Of a stretch of 64,000 bases of DNA, positions 45,590-55,257 are shown piece after piece. The notes beneath the pieces were generated by a model. It was not told the DNA's origin. It did not search any database and saw only the letters and a program-made list of their open reading frames with translations. Each line of letters starts with the position of its first letter. Position 1 is the stretch's first letter. The stretch is from Rhodoferax koreense. GTDB taxonomy: Bacteria; Pseudomonadota; Gammaproteobacteria; Burkholderiales; Burkholderiaceae_C. The position numbers were made by a program, and so were the translations under genes. The stretch covers positions 4,092,001-4,156,000 of the forward strand of contig NZ_CP019236.1 in NCBI RefSeq assembly GCF_001955695.1, given 5' to 3'.

Positions 45590-46705
45590 ATGGATTTCAA
45601 CTTCAGCGATGACCAGGAACAGCTGCGCGACGCTGTGCGCAAATGGGTCGAAAAGGGCTACGGCTTCGCGCGCCGCCGGGAGATCGCCGCCACGGGCGGC
45701 TTCTCGCGCGAGGCGTATTCGGAAATCACCGACCTGGGCCTGGGCGGCCTGTACATCCCCGAGGCCGATGGCGGGCTGGGCATGGGGCCGGTCGAAGGCA
45801 TGGTGGTGATGGAAGAACTCGGTCGCGGCATCGTGCTCGAACCTTTCGGCCAGACGCTGGTCGGCAGCGGCATCCTGTCGGCCTATGCGCCGGAAGAAGT
45901 CAGGGCCGAATGGCTGCCGAAGATCGCCTCGGGCGAGGCGCTCGTGGTGCTGGCCCACCAAGAGCGTGCGGCGCGTTACCACCTCGACATGTGCCAGGCG
46001 CAGGCCAGCGCCACTGCGGGCGGCTTCAGCCTGTCGGCGCACAAAAGCATCGTGCCCGCGGGCGACCATGCGGACGCCTTCCTCGTGCCCGCGCAACTCG
46101 ATGGCCGGATCGCGCTGTTTCTGGTGGCGCGCGGCGCAGCCGGAATCACCACCCGTGGTTATGCGACGCAGGATGGCGCCCGCGGGGCCGAACTGACCCT
46201 GGCCGACACACCGGCCACGCTGCTGACCCGCGAAGGCCTCGCGGCGCTGGAACACGCGGTGGACATCGGCATTGCGGCGCTTTGTGCGGAAGCCGTTGGC
46301 GTGATGGACATGACCCTGGCCGTCACCGTCGAATACATGAACACACGCAAGCAGTTCGGCGTGGCCATCGCCAGCTTCCAGGCCCTGCGCCACCGCGTGG
46401 CCGACATGAAGATGCAGCTCGAACTCGCGCGCTCGATGAGTTACTACGCCTCGCTCCAACTCAATGCCCCGGCCGGAGAACGACGCCGCGCCATGGCCCG
46501 CGCCAAGTACCAGCTGGGACAATCGATGCGGTTCGTCGGGCAGCAGGCGGTGCAGCTGCACGGCGGCATCGGCGTCACCGACGAATACATCGTGAGCCAC
46601 TATTTCAAGAAGCTCACGCAGCTGGAAATGACGTTCGGCGACACCCTGCACCATCTGGGCGAGGTGTCGGAGCGGATGCAGGAAACCGCCGGCGTATTCG
46701 CCTGA
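45590..46705 (+). CDS. pimD: Acyl-CoA dehydrogenase, small subunit (pimeloyl-CoA dehydrogenase PimD-like)
   Basis: A 371-residue acyl-CoA dehydrogenase homologue starting MDFNFSDDQEQLRDAVRKWV, 13 bp after the large subunit. The C-terminal part (YMNTRKQFGVAIASFQALRHRVADM, LHGGIGVTDEYIVSHYFKKL) is conserved. Neither catalytic glutamate position is kept, so it probably gives structure and FAD contacts to the large subunit in a heterotetramer. The substrate may be a dicarboxylyl- or long-chain acyl-CoA. Confidence 0.84.
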   Translation: MDFNFSDDQEQLRDAVRKWVEKGYGFARRREIAATGGFSREAYSEITDLGLGGLYIPEADGGLGMGPVEGMVVMEELGRGIVLEPFGQTLVGSGILSAYAPEEVRAEWLPKIASGEALVVLAHQERAARYHLDMCQAQASATAGGFSLSAHKSIVPAGDHADAFLVPAQLDGRIALFLVARGAAGITTRGYATQDGARGAELTLADTPATLLTREGLAALEHAVDIGIAALCAEAVGVMDMTLAVTVEYMNTRKQFGVAIASFQALRHRVADMKMQLELARSMSYYASLQLNAPAGERRRAMARAKYQLGQSMRFVGQQAVQLHGGIGVTDEYIVSHYFKKLTQLEMTFGDTLHHLGEVSERMQETAGVFA

Positions 46706-46760
46706 GACGGTTGGAGAGGACCCGTCGGCCGGCCAGGCAACCCCTGGCTGGCCAGCAGCA

Positions 46761-46798
46761 AAAAATGCCCGTCAGGCCAGCGCCGGACGGGCATTTTT
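46761..46798. terminator. Bidirectional terminator between the acyl-CoA dehydrogenase and PEP-CTERM genes
   Basis: A 13-bp perfect stem AAAAATGCCCGTC/GACGGGCATTTTT with a 12-base loop. It has T runs on both strands and lies between convergent genes. Confidence 0.9.
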
Positions 46799-46849
46799 CC
46801 TGAGCGGCCCCAGCTTCGAAGCCGCTGAACCTCGACTTCAGGCCTTCTT

Positions 46850-47635
46850 TCAGGCCTTCTTCGCCTTGCTACGGCGGCGGTTCACACCCAGCGCGGCCAG
46901 GCCCAGGCCCAGCAGGCCGATGGAGCCGGGCTCCGGAATTGCGCTGACGTTGTAGCCGACGGCCACGTTGTCCATTTCAAAGGCAATGGCGCGGGTCGTG
47001 AACTTGAAGCTGGTGAACGCCTCCGCATCCGTGAACAGCAGGTTCACATAGATATTGGAAGCGCTGGAAGTCTGGTCGCCGGAGGTTCCGTTGAACAGGT
47101 CGATGAGCGACTGGCCGGTGATGGTCTGGATCAGGTCGCCGTTGGCGTCGTAGAACATCAGGTCGTTGTACGTGTCGATGGAGCCGTAATACAGCCCGAG
47201 GTAGTTCAAGGTCTTCCCACCCAAGGAATTGATCAGACCGGTGTAGTCCAAGGTCACGGTATCGGGCAGCGCGCCGCCGATCGCAGGGCCGTAGGCGAAA
47301 CAGGTCGAATCGCCGGAAGGTGCCGCGGCGGCACCGGCGACGGTCCCCTTGCGCGTGCCGTAGCTGCCGCCGGTGATCGACACCAGGTTCGAAGGCGTGT
47401 CGATGCCGCAACCTTGAGAGGTGACGGCGCTGCCCGCTGCGGGATGGTCGAATGTCTCGACGAACACCGTGCCCTTGGCCACATTGGCCGCGTCCAGGTA
47501 CGGACTGGTCTTGCCGGACTGGTCTCCTCCGGCGACGTTGGTGTTGGTCGAATTGAAACTGACGGTGACCGCCTGGGCGGAGAACGAAGCCAGGCCGGCG
47601 ATGGCCAGCATGGCGCTGAGAATAACCTTCTTCAT
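46850..47635 (-). CDS. PEP-CTERM sorting domain protein
   Basis: A 261-residue secreted protein. Signal peptide: KKVILSAMLAIAGLASFSAQA. The C-terminus is a full PEP-CTERM tripartite signal: IPEPGSIGLLGLGLAALG followed by basic NRRRSKAKK. Exosortase (EpsH) is expected to cut and anchor it in exopolysaccharide-forming species. The middle is Ser/Thr/Gly-rich with no enzyme motif; two cysteines (QGCGID and STCFAY) may pair. The start has an AAGGAG ribosome site, and a sigma-54 promoter lies upstream. Confidence 0.9.
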   Translation of the reverse strand: MKKVILSAMLAIAGLASFSAQAVTVSFNSTNTNVAGGDQSGKTSPYLDAANVAKGTVFVETFDHPAAGSAVTSQGCGIDTPSNLVSITGGSYGTRKGTVAGAAAAPSGDSTCFAYGPAIGGALPDTVTLDYTGLINSLGGKTLNYLGLYYGSIDTYNDLMFYDANGDLIQTITGQSLIDLFNGTSGDQTSSASNIYVNLLFTDAEAFTSFKFTTRAIAFEMDNVAVGYNVSAIPEPGSIGLLGLGLAALGVNRRRSKAKKA

Positions 47636-47686
47636 CTGGACACTCCTTGATCGTCAAAACAAACCGAAACTCGGCAGTAGTTTTCG

Positions 47687-47702
47687 AGCAAATAATGCGC
47701 CA
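47687..47702 (-). promoter_or_regulatory. Sigma-54 promoter of the PEP-CTERM gene
   Basis: On the minus strand TGGCGC-ATTAT-TTGCT matches the -24/-12 consensus TGGCAC-N5-TTGCW with one mismatch and exact spacing. Transcription would start about 42 bases before the ATG at 47635, which has an AAGGAG ribosome site. PEP-CTERM genes are often under RpoN with the PrsK/PrsR system. Confidence 0.75.
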
Positions 47703-47893
47703 GGATTAATATTTCCTTATAAATCATTCATCTTCATTTTTATTCAGATCCAAATGAAAATGACTTGTTAAATGCGCCGACAGATTAGAAGTAACTGAAT
47801 ATTTTTAAGTTTCAATTAACGATTAAATAATCAATTTAAATCGCTCATTTTCCGGCCAGACGAGAATGCCCTGCCAGCCAAAATACAGGCCAT
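47703..47893. other. AT-rich intergenic region upstream of the PEP-CTERM gene
   Basis: About 190 bp far richer in A and T than anything else in the window, with many TTAA and AAAT stretches. I see no gene. It lies upstream of the sigma-54 promoter, where an enhancer-binding activator site and a bendable region are expected. Confidence 0.45.
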
Positions 47894-48451
47894 TCAGATC
47901 AGCAATCGGGAGGACTTAGGCACGTGGGCCATCAGGAAATCCATCTGGTCGGCCAGGATGCGGCGATTGCGCAGGATGAAGTCTTCCCACAGGCTGGGCA
48001 CATAGGGCGCGTACAGCAGCGGCATGTGGGCCTGCTCGGGCGTGCGATTGCTCTTGCGGTGGTTGCAGGCGCGGCAGGCGGTGACCACGTTCATCCAGGT
48101 GTCTGCGCCCTTCTGGCCCAGGGGCTTGATGTGCTCGCGCGTCAGCACATCTTCATGGAAATGCTGGCCGCAATAGGCGCAGACATTGCGGTCGCGCGTG
48201 AACAGCTTGGAATTGGTGAGGCTGGGCCGCAGGTCGAAGGGGTTGATGTTGGGCACGCCGCGCGTCCCGATGATGCTGCTGACCGCGATCACCGACTGCT
48301 CGCCGGTGATGGCGTTGTGCCCGCCATGGAACACGGCGATCTGCGCGCCGAGCTCCCAGCGCACGTCTTCCGCCGCATAGTGGATGACCGCTTCCTCGAG
48401 CGAAATCCATGACTGGGGCAGCCCTTGGGCCGACAGCTTCAAGACCTTCAC
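47894..48451 (-). CDS. HNH endonuclease
   Basis: A 185-residue HNH nuclease. The core has CAYCG, then the DVLTREHIKPLGQKGADTWMN segment with the catalytic histidine, and CRACNHRKSNRTPEQA, so two CxxC pairs bind a structural zinc. The GTG at 48451 is chosen because AGGAGG lies 6 bases before it; upstream codons have no ribosome site. Free-standing HNH proteins of this type are common in Burkholderiales; the target is unknown. No methylase or mobile element is adjacent. Confidence 0.85.
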   Translation of the reverse strand: MKVLKLSAQGLPQSWISLEEAVIHYAAEDVRWELGAQIAVFHGGHNAITGEQSVIAVSSIIGTRGVPNINPFDLRPSLTNSKLFTRDRNVCAYCGQHFHEDVLTREHIKPLGQKGADTWMNVVTACRACNHRKSNRTPEQAHMPLLYAPYVPSLWEDFILRNRRILADQMDFLMAHVPKSSRLLI

Positions 48452-48614
48452 AACACGCCTCCTGAAATAGTCTAGAGACCACAGAACCGGAACGCAGATG
48501 TCAACAGCCGCTTGCAACACGGCTGCTGCGTCACAATATACCCTGTTTTCATGTCAATTCGGCTGACGGCGCTTGATCGACGGGCGCAATCAGCTATCAA
48601 AAAGATAACAACCC

Positions 48615-49625
48615 ATGTTGGTTTTCCGCGGCTTCAACTACCCTGCCATCCAGGGGGCGTGTGCCTTGACCATCGGCAATTTCGACGGTGTGCACCGCGG
48701 CCACCAAGCCATGCTGGCCCTGCTCAACAGCGAAGCCGAACACCGCGGCGTGCCGAGTTGCGTGCTGACCTTCGAGCCGCATCCGCGCGACTACTTCGCC
48801 GCCGCCACCGGCCGGCCGGAACTCGCGCCGGCGCGCATCGGCACGCTGCGCGACAAGCTCACCGAACTGGCGCGCTGCGGCGTGGACCAGGTGATCGTGC
48901 TGCCCTTTGACGCGCGGCTCGCTGCGCAGACGCCGGAGGCCTTCATCGACGACGTGCTGGTGCGCGGCCTGGGTGCGCGTTACGTGCTGGTGGGCGACGA
49001 CTTTCGCTTCGGCGCCAAACGCGCGGGCGACTACGCCATGCTCGACGCCGCCGGCGCGCACCACGATTTCGATGTCGCGCGCATGAACAGCTATGAGGTG
49101 CATGGATTGCGCGTCTCCAGCTCCGAGGTGCGGCAGGCGCTGGGCCGCGGCGACATGGCGGCCACCGCGCGGCTGCTCGGGCGGCCCTACAGCATCAGCG
49201 GGCACGTGGTGCACGGGCGCAAGCTCGGGCGTGAGCTCGGCTTTCGCACCGTCAACCTGCGTTTTGCGCACTGGAAGCCCGCCGCCAGCGGCATCTTCGC
49301 CGTGCGCGTCCACGGCCTGGCGGAAACCGCGCTCGTGGGCGTGGCCAATCTCGGCATCCGGCCGTCGCTCGACCCGGGCGACGTCAACGGCGGCCGTGTG
49401 CTGCTCGAAACCCATTGCCTCGACTGGCCCGCCGCGCTCGGCGCCGAGGGGGCGTACGGTAAAATCATCCGCGTGGAACTGCTGCACAAACTGCATGACG
49501 AGCTGAAATACGACAGCCTGGAAGCCCTGAAGACGGGCATCGCCAAGGACTGCGCCGACGCGCGTGATTTCTTCGGTGGCATGCATGCAGAGACCAGCCG
49601 TCAGACGACGCGCGACCGAATTTAG
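48615..49625 (+). CDS. ribF: Bifunctional riboflavin kinase/FAD synthetase
   Basis: A 336-residue RibF. The FMN adenylyltransferase half has [27 protein letters not shown] and the [14 protein letters not shown] [15 protein letters not shown]; the riboflavin kinase half begins at [22 protein letters not shown]. It makes FMN and FAD from riboflavin. It is upstream of ileS and lspA in the conserved ribF-ileS-lspA order. The ~50 bp before it (CTTGATCGACGGGCGC ... AGCTATCAAAA) look like a degenerate intergenic repeat. Confidence 0.95.
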   Translation: MLVFRGFNYPAIQGACALTIGNFDGVHRGHQAMLALLNSEAEHRGVPSCVLTFEPHPRDYFAAATGRPELAPARIGTLRDKLTELARCGVDQVIVLPFDARLAAQTPEAFIDDVLVRGLGARYVLVGDDFRFGAKRAGDYAMLDAAGAHHDFDVARMNSYEVHGLRVSSSEVRQALGRGDMAATARLLGRPYSISGHVVHGRKLGRELGFRTVNLRFAHWKPAASGIFAVRVHGLAETALVGVANLGIRPSLDPGDVNGGRVLLETHCLDWPAALGAEGAYGKIIRVELLHKLHDELKYDSLEALKTGIAKDCADARDFFGGMHAETSRQTTRDRI

Positions 49626-49732
49626 ACGATCTCTGCCGCGTCCAGTGCCAGCCCCGTGCTGGCCCGCGACGGCCATCTCCGTTTGCCTTGCGCCTCCGGC
49701 CTGCCCGGACCCAACCTGTTTCAAGCATTGCC

Positions 49733-52675
49733 ATGACCGAATCCGCAAAGACCGACTACCGCAGCACCCTCAACCTGCCCGACACCCCCTTCCCCATGCG
49801 CGGCGACCTGCCCAAGCGCGAGCCCGGCTGGGTCAAGGAATGGGACGAAAAAGGCATCTACAAGAAGCTGCGCGACGTGCGCGCCGGCGCACCCAAGTTC
49901 GTGCTTCACGACGGCCCGCCTTATGCCAACGGCCAGATCCACATGGGCCACGCGGTCAACAAGATCCTGAAGGACATGATCGTCAAGGCGCGGCAGTTGA
50001 AGGGCCTGGACGCCATCTACGTGCCGGGCTGGGACTGCCATGGCCTGCCGATCGAGAACCAGATCGAAAAGACCTACGGGCGCAACCTGAGCCGCGACGA
50101 GGTGCAGGCCAAGAGCCGCGCCTACGCCACCGAGCAGATCGCGCAGCAGAAACAGGATTTCAAGCGCCTGGGCGTGCTCGGCGAATGGGACAACCCTTAC
50201 CTGACGATGAACCCCGGCAACGAGGCCGACGAGATCCGTGCGCTCAAGCGCATCATGGAACGCGGCTTCGTCTACCGCGGCCTGAAGCCGGTGTACTGGT
50301 GCTTCGACTGCCGCTCGTCGCTGGCCGAGTTCGAGATCGAATACGCGGACAAGAAGTCGCAAACAATCGACGTGGCCTTTGAGAGTGCCGAGCCGGAGAA
50401 GCTGCTTGCCGCTTTCGGGCTCTCACCCACCTCCGTTCGCACTGAGCCTGTCGAAGTGCCTGGGTCGGAGGCTTCGTCAGGCTCAACCCGGTCCTTCGAC
50501 AAGCTCAGGACGAACGGGGTGGGGCCATCCATCTTCGCCGTGATCTGGACCACCACCGCCTGGACCATCCCGGCCAACCAGGCGCTGAACCTGAATCCCG
50601 AGCTCGAATACGCGCTCGTCGACACACCCCGCGGCCTGCTGATCCTGGCCTCGGCGCTGGTCGAGAAGGCGCTCGCGCGTTACCAGCTCGAAGGCACGGT
50701 GCTGGCCACCGTGCTCGGCGAAAAACTCGCCGGGCTGAACTTCAAGCACCCGCTGCACGACGTGGCCGACCCCGGCACCGGCCAGTACAGCTACCGCCGC
50801 CTGTCGCCGATCTTCCTGGCCGACTACGCCACGGCCGACGACGGCACCGGTATCGTGCACTCCTCGCCGGCCTACGGCGTGGACGACTTCAACTCCTGCG
50901 TGGCCCATGGCATCTCGCACGACGACATCCTGAACCCGGTGCAGGGCAACGGCGTGTACGTGGACGAATTGCCCATGTTCGGCAACCAGTTCATCTGGAA
51001 GGCCGCACCCGTCATCGTCGACGCGCTGCGCGACGCGGGCCGCCTGCTGGCCACCGAGACGATCACGCACAGCTACCCGCATTGCTGGCGCCACAAGACA
51101 CCGGTGATCTACCGGGCCGCCGCCCAATGGTTCATCCGCATGGACGAGGGCGAGGGCGTGTTCACCAAGGACAAGGCTTTGCAGACGCTGCGCCAGCTCG
51201 CGCTCAACGCCATCGAGGAGACCAGCTTCTACCCCGAGAACGGCAAGGTGCGCCTGCGCGACATGATCGCCGGCCGGCCGGACTGGTGCATCTCGCGCCA
51301 GCGCAACTGGGGCGTGCCGCTGCCCTTCTTCATCCACAACGCCACGGGTGAACTGCACCCGCGCACCATGGAACTGATGGACACGGCTGCCGACATGGTG
51401 GCTGCCGGCGGCATCGAGGCCTGGAGCAAGGCCACGCCCGAATCGCTGATCGGTGCCGATGCCGAGGTCTACACCAAGAGCAACGACATCCTCGACGTCT
51501 GGTTCGACTCCGGCACCACGCACTACACCGTGCTGCAGAAGAGCCATGCGGCCCAATCCACCTGGCCGGCCGACCTGTACCTCGAAGGCCACGACCAGCA
51601 CCGCGGCTGGTTCCACAGCTCGCTGCTGACCGCCTGCGCCATGTACGACCACGCACCGTACAAGGGCCTGCTGACGCACGGCTTCACCGTCGACAGCCAG
51701 GGTCGCAAGATGAGCAAGTCGCTCGGCAACGGCGTCGATCCGCAGAAGACCAGCGAGAAGCTCGGCGCCGAGATCATCCGCCTGTGGGTGGCCGCGAGCG
51801 ACTATTCGGGCGACATCGCCGGCGACGACAAGATCCTGGCGCGTGTGGTCGACACCTACCGCCGCATCCGCAACACGCTGAAGTTCCTGCTCGCCAACGT
51901 GAGCGACTTCGACCCGGCCACGGACGCCGTGCCGGCCGATCAACTGCTCGAGATCGACCGCTATGCCTTGAGCCGCGCGGCGCAGTTCCAGGCCGAAGTC
52001 CTGGCGCATTTCGAGGTCTATGAATTCCACCCGGTGGTGGCCAAGCTGCAGGTGTATTGCTCGGAAGACCTGGGCGCGTTCTACCTCGACGTGCTGAAGG
52101 ACCGGCTCTACACCACGGCGCCGAAGTCGCTGGCGCGGCGCAGCGCGCAGACCGCGCTGTGGCAGATCACCCACGCCATGCTGCGCTGGATGGCGCCGTT
52201 CCTGAGCTTTACCGCCGAGGAAGCGTGGAAGATCTTCGGCTCCAGCGAGACGATCTTCCAGGAAACCTACAGCCAGCTGGCCGCGCCGGACGCAGCGCTG
52301 CTGGCCAAGTGGGCGCGCATCCGCGAGATCCGCGACGCGGTCAACAAGGACATCGAGGTGCTGCGCGCCAACGGCCAGGTCGGCTCATCGCTGCAGGCCA
52401 CCGTGGCCTTGCAGGCCGGCGCCGCCGACCACGCGCTGCTCGCCAGCCTGGGCGACGACCTGAAGTTCGTGTTCATCACCTCGGCGGTCGAACTGTCGAA
52501 CGCGGAAACGGCGAGCGACGTGCCGGCCATCGCCGTCAAGCCCAGCACCGCCGTGAAATGCGACCGCTGCTGGCACTACCGCGACGACGTGGGCGTGGAT
52601 GCGGCCCATCCCACGCTGTGCGGCCGTTGCACCAGCAACCTGTTTGGCGCTGGCGAAGCTCGGGCGTTCGCGTGA
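49733..52675 (+). CDS. ileS: Isoleucyl-tRNA synthetase
   Basis: A 980-residue class I synthetase. HIGH motif variant is in [27 protein letters not shown] sequence (residues ~60-80), KMSKS is in [11 protein letters not shown], the editing domain has [13 protein letters not shown], and the C-terminal zinc ribbon is [12 protein letters not shown] ... CGRCTSNL. Residues 234-262 ([20 protein letters not shown] region) are translated from an inserted palindromic intergenic repeat that kept the frame, at a loop just before the editing domain. The gene is probably functional. Its stop overlaps the lspA start. Confidence 0.95.
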   Translation: MTESAKTDYRSTLNLPDTPFPMRGDLPKREPGWVKEWDEKGIYKKLRDVRAGAPKFVLHDGPPYANGQIHMGHAVNKILKDMIVKARQLKGLDAIYVPGWDCHGLPIENQIEKTYGRNLSRDEVQAKSRAYATEQIAQQKQDFKRLGVLGEWDNPYLTMNPGNEADEIRALKRIMERGFVYRGLKPVYWCFDCRSSLAEFEIEYADKKSQTIDVAFESAEPEKLLAAFGLSPTSVRTEPVEVPGSEASSGSTRSFDKLRTNGVGPSIFAVIWTTTAWTIPANQALNLNPELEYALVDTPRGLLILASALVEKALARYQLEGTVLATVLGEKLAGLNFKHPLHDVADPGTGQYSYRRLSPIFLADYATADDGTGIVHSSPAYGVDDFNSCVAHGISHDDILNPVQGNGVYVDELPMFGNQFIWKAAPVIVDALRDAGRLLATETITHSYPHCWRHKTPVIYRAAAQWFIRMDEGEGVFTKDKALQTLRQLALNAIEETSFYPENGKVRLRDMIAGRPDWCISRQRNWGVPLPFFIHNATGELHPRTMELMDTAADMVAAGGIEAWSKATPESLIGADAEVYTKSNDILDVWFDSGTTHYTVLQKSHAAQSTWPADLYLEGHDQHRGWFHSSLLTACAMYDHAPYKGLLTHGFTVDSQGRKMSKSLGNGVDPQKTSEKLGAEIIRLWVAASDYSGDIAGDDKILARVVDTYRRIRNTLKFLLANVSDFDPATDAVPADQLLEIDRYALSRAAQFQAEVLAHFEVYEFHPVVAKLQVYCSEDLGAFYLDVLKDRLYTTAPKSLARRSAQTALWQITHAMLRWMAPFLSFTAEEAWKIFGSSETIFQETYSQLAAPDAALLAKWARIREIRDAVNKDIEVLRANGQVGSSLQATVALQAGAADHALLASLGDDLKFVFITSAVELSNAETASDVPAIAVKPSTAVKCDRCWHYRDDVGVDAAHPTLCGRCTSNLFGAGEARAFA
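50433..50518. repeat. Palindromic repeat pair inserted inside ileS
   Basis: The left arm (CCGTTCGCACTGAGCCTGTC) is the near-inverse of the right arm (TTCGACAAGCTCAGGACGAA), about 40 bp apart. It is the same element as at 54978-55217, 57282-57482 and 60376-60478, where copies lie between genes. Confidence 0.88.
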
Positions 52676-53184
52676 TGGCCAAGAAACCGACTTTCGTCAA
52701 ATCCTCGGGCGCGAGCCTGGTGCCGTGGCTGGGCCTGGCGTTGATCATCTTCCTGGCGGACCAGTTCACCAAGGTGCTGATCCTCAACTACTACCGCCTG
52801 GGTGACAGCACCTTCGTCACCGGCTTCTTCAACGTCGTGCGCGCGCACAACACCGGCGCGGCCTTCTCGTTCCTGGCCGGCGCCTCCGGCTGGCAACGCT
52901 GGCTGTTCACCGGCATCGGCGTGGCGGCGGCACTGTTCATCGTCTGGCTGCTGAAGTCGCATGCGGGACAGAAGCTTTTTTCGTTCGCGCTGGCCTGCAT
53001 CCTGGGCGGTGCGGTGGGCAATGTGGTGGACCGCATGATGCACGGCTACGTGGTGGACTTCCTCGACTTCCATGTGCGCAACTGGCACTTCCCGGCCTTC
53101 AACCTGGCCGACAGCGCCATCAGCATCGGCGCGGCCTGCCTCATCCTCGACGAGCTGCTGCGCGTGCGGCGCGGCAAGTCCTGA
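52675..53184 (+). CDS. lspA: Lipoprotein signal peptidase
   Basis: A 169-residue inner-membrane aspartyl protease with four hydrophobic segments. The conserved motifs are [43 protein letters not shown] and [12 protein letters not shown]; the two catalytic aspartates are in NVVDR and FNLAD. It removes the signal peptide from lipidated prolipoproteins. The ATG overlaps the ileS TGA (TGATG). Confidence 0.95.
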   Translation: MAKKPTFVKSSGASLVPWLGLALIIFLADQFTKVLILNYYRLGDSTFVTGFFNVVRAHNTGAAFSFLAGASGWQRWLFTGIGVAAALFIVWLLKSHAGQKLFSFALACILGGAVGNVVDRMMHGYVVDFLDFHVRNWHFPAFNLADSAISIGAACLILDELLRVRRGKS

Positions 53185-53282
53185 CGCTTGTTGCGGCGCA
53201 TCGGGCCAATCGGCATTGGTATTTGCCCGCATGGCGGCAAAGCGGCCGGACGCGGGCGTATAGTGTCCGGTTCGATTGAGCC

Positions 53283-54941
53283 ATGAAGCATCTACTGAAT
53301 CTGTTGGCAGCCATCGCGCTGCTGGTCTGGGGAACCCATCTCGTACGCACCGGCGTGTTGCGCGTGTTCGGCGCCAACCTGCGCCAGATCCTCGCGCGCA
53401 GCATGGGCAACCGATTCACCGCGGCGCTCTCGGGCATCGGCGTCACCGCCCTGGTGCAATCGAGCACCGCCACCTCGCTGATGACCTCGTCCTTCGTCGG
53501 CCAGGGCCTGATCACGCTGCCGGCCGCGCTCGCCGTGATGCGCGGCGCGGACATCGGCACCAGCCTGATGTCGGTGCTGTTCTCGTTCGACCTGTCCTGG
53601 CTGTCGCCGCTGTTCATCTTTGTCGGCGTGGTGATGTTCCTCTCGGGGCAGGACCGCAAGCCCGGGCGCATCGGCCGCGTGCTGATCGGCCTGGGCCTGA
53701 TGCTGCTGGCGCTGCGCCTGGTGGTCGAAGCCACCGAGCCGCTGCTGGCATCGCCGGCCGTGCGCGCGCTGCTCGGTGCGGTCAGCAGCGACATCTTCCT
53801 GGAGATCTTCCTCGGCATGCTGCTGGCCGTGATCGCCTATTCGAGCCTGGCCGTGGTGCTGCTGATCGCCGCGCTGGCCGCCTCCACCGTGATCCAGCTC
53901 GACGTGGCCCTGGGCCTGGTGCTCGGCGCCAACCTCGGCAGCGGCGTGCTCGCCGTGTTGACTACGGCCAAGTCGATCACCGAGGTGCGCCAGGTCACCG
54001 TCGGCAACCTGGTGTTCAAGCTCATGGGCGTGGCGCTGGTGGCCCCCTGCGTCGGCCTGTGGCTGCAGCATGTGCAGCCCATGCTGCCCGGCATCACCGA
54101 AGGCGTGGTGCTGTTCCACCTGGCGTTCAACGTGGCGATGAGCGTGGCCTTCATCGGCCTCACGCAGCTGATCGCCAACGTGGTGGCCAAGCTGCTGCCC
54201 AAGCCCGCGCCAGCCGCGAGCCAGATGCGGCCGCAGCACCTGGACCCCTCCGCCCTGTCCACGCCGTCGCTGGCCATCTCGTGCGCCGCGCGCGAGGCAT
54301 TGCACCAGGCCGACATCGTCGAGACCATGATGCTGGCCATCCTCACGGTGATCAAGAACAACGACGTCAAGCTTGCCGACGAAGTGCGCAAGATGGACGA
54401 CACGGTGGACCAGCTCTACTCCGCCATCAAGTACTACCTGACCAAGATCTCGCGCGAGGCGCTGGCCGACGACGAAAGCCGCCGCTGGACGGACATCATC
54501 AGCTTCACCATCAACATGGAGCAGATCGGCGACATCATCGAGCGGGTGGTGATCGACATCGAAGACAAGAAGATCAGGCCCGGCCGCAATTTTTCCGAAG
54601 CCGGCATGGCCGAAATCACCGAGCTGCACACCCGCCTCATCGCCAACCTGCGCCTGAGCATGAGCGTGTTCCTCAACGGCAACGTGCACGATGCGCGCAA
54701 GCTGCTCGAGGAAAAGGCGCGCTTCCGCGACCTGGAGCGCAACTACGCGGCCACCCACCTGAGCCGGCTGTCCGACAAGACCATGTCGAGCATCGAGACG
54801 AGTTCGCTGCACATCGACCTGATCAGCGACTTGAAACGCATCAACTCGCACATCTGCTCGATCGCCTACCCGATCCTGGATTCGGCGGGTGCCCTGGCAC
54901 CGAACCGCTTCCGCGAACCGGAAACGCCGACGCCGGTCTGA
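53283..54941 (+). CDS. Na/Pi cotransporter family protein with PhoU-like domain
   Basis: A 552-residue protein. The N-terminal ~310 residues hold two repeats of the Na/Pi-cotransporter fold with the QSST motif (ALVQSSTATSLMT; the second repeat reads AYSSLAVVLL) and GANLGSGV. The C-terminal ~200 residues are a charged, helical PhoU-like domain (MDDTVDQLYSAIKYYLTKIS). It likely imports or releases phosphate with sodium. It stands alone after lspA, with a promoter-size gap of 98 bp. Confidence 0.88.
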   Translation: MKHLLNLLAAIALLVWGTHLVRTGVLRVFGANLRQILARSMGNRFTAALSGIGVTALVQSSTATSLMTSSFVGQGLITLPAALAVMRGADIGTSLMSVLFSFDLSWLSPLFIFVGVVMFLSGQDRKPGRIGRVLIGLGLMLLALRLVVEATEPLLASPAVRALLGAVSSDIFLEIFLGMLLAVIAYSSLAVVLLIAALAASTVIQLDVALGLVLGANLGSGVLAVLTTAKSITEVRQVTVGNLVFKLMGVALVAPCVGLWLQHVQPMLPGITEGVVLFHLAFNVAMSVAFIGLTQLIANVVAKLLPKPAPAASQMRPQHLDPSALSTPSLAISCAAREALHQADIVETMMLAILTVIKNNDVKLADEVRKMDDTVDQLYSAIKYYLTKISREALADDESRRWTDIISFTINMEQIGDIIERVVIDIEDKKIRPGRNFSEAGMAEITELHTRLIANLRLSMSVFLNGNVHDARKLLEEKARFRDLERNYAATHLSRLSDKTMSSIETSSLHIDLISDLKRINSHICSIAYPILDSAGALAPNRFREPETPTPV

Positions 54942-54977
54942 CACCAGCCCCGTCCCGTTCAGCCTGAGAACAGGAAT

Positions 54978-55217
54978 GCTTCGACAAGCTCAGCACGAAC
55001 GGCTTTTTTCTGAGCTCGGGCGACCTCTCACCCCGTTCGCCCTGAGCCTGTCGAAGAGCACCCGATCGTCCTGAGCACAGTCGAAGGACCTAGTGGAGAA
55101 CCAGTGCTTCGCCAGGCTCAGCACGCACGGCTGTTTGCTGACCTTGGGCACTCTCCCCCGCCCGTTGGCCCTGAGCCTGTCGAAGGGCATCCGATCGTCC
55201 TGAGCTTGTCGAAGGGC
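54978..55217. repeat. Tandemly duplicated palindromic repeat array
   Basis: Four inverted arms with core CTTCGACAAGCTCAG or CTGAGCCTGTCGAAG. The block of about 127 bp starting at 54978 is repeated from 55105, with some base changes, so one paired unit was duplicated in place. The whole 316-bp gap between the Na/Pi gene and the convergent SBF-like gene is made of it; there is no gene. Confidence 0.85.
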
Positions 55218-55257
55218 CTGGCGGACGACCCAGCCTCAGCTCAAACGATTTCTCATC

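Noticed and set aside
53292..54944. A 550-codon minus-strand frame opposite the Na/Pi cotransporter gene.
   Set aside because: His/Gln/Arg-rich shadow of the real gene, with no recognisable domain.
54978..55217. A CRISPR-like array of short repeats.
   Set aside because: The repeats are inverted pairs with unequal spacing, no constant spacer length, and copies elsewhere; no cas gene is in the window.
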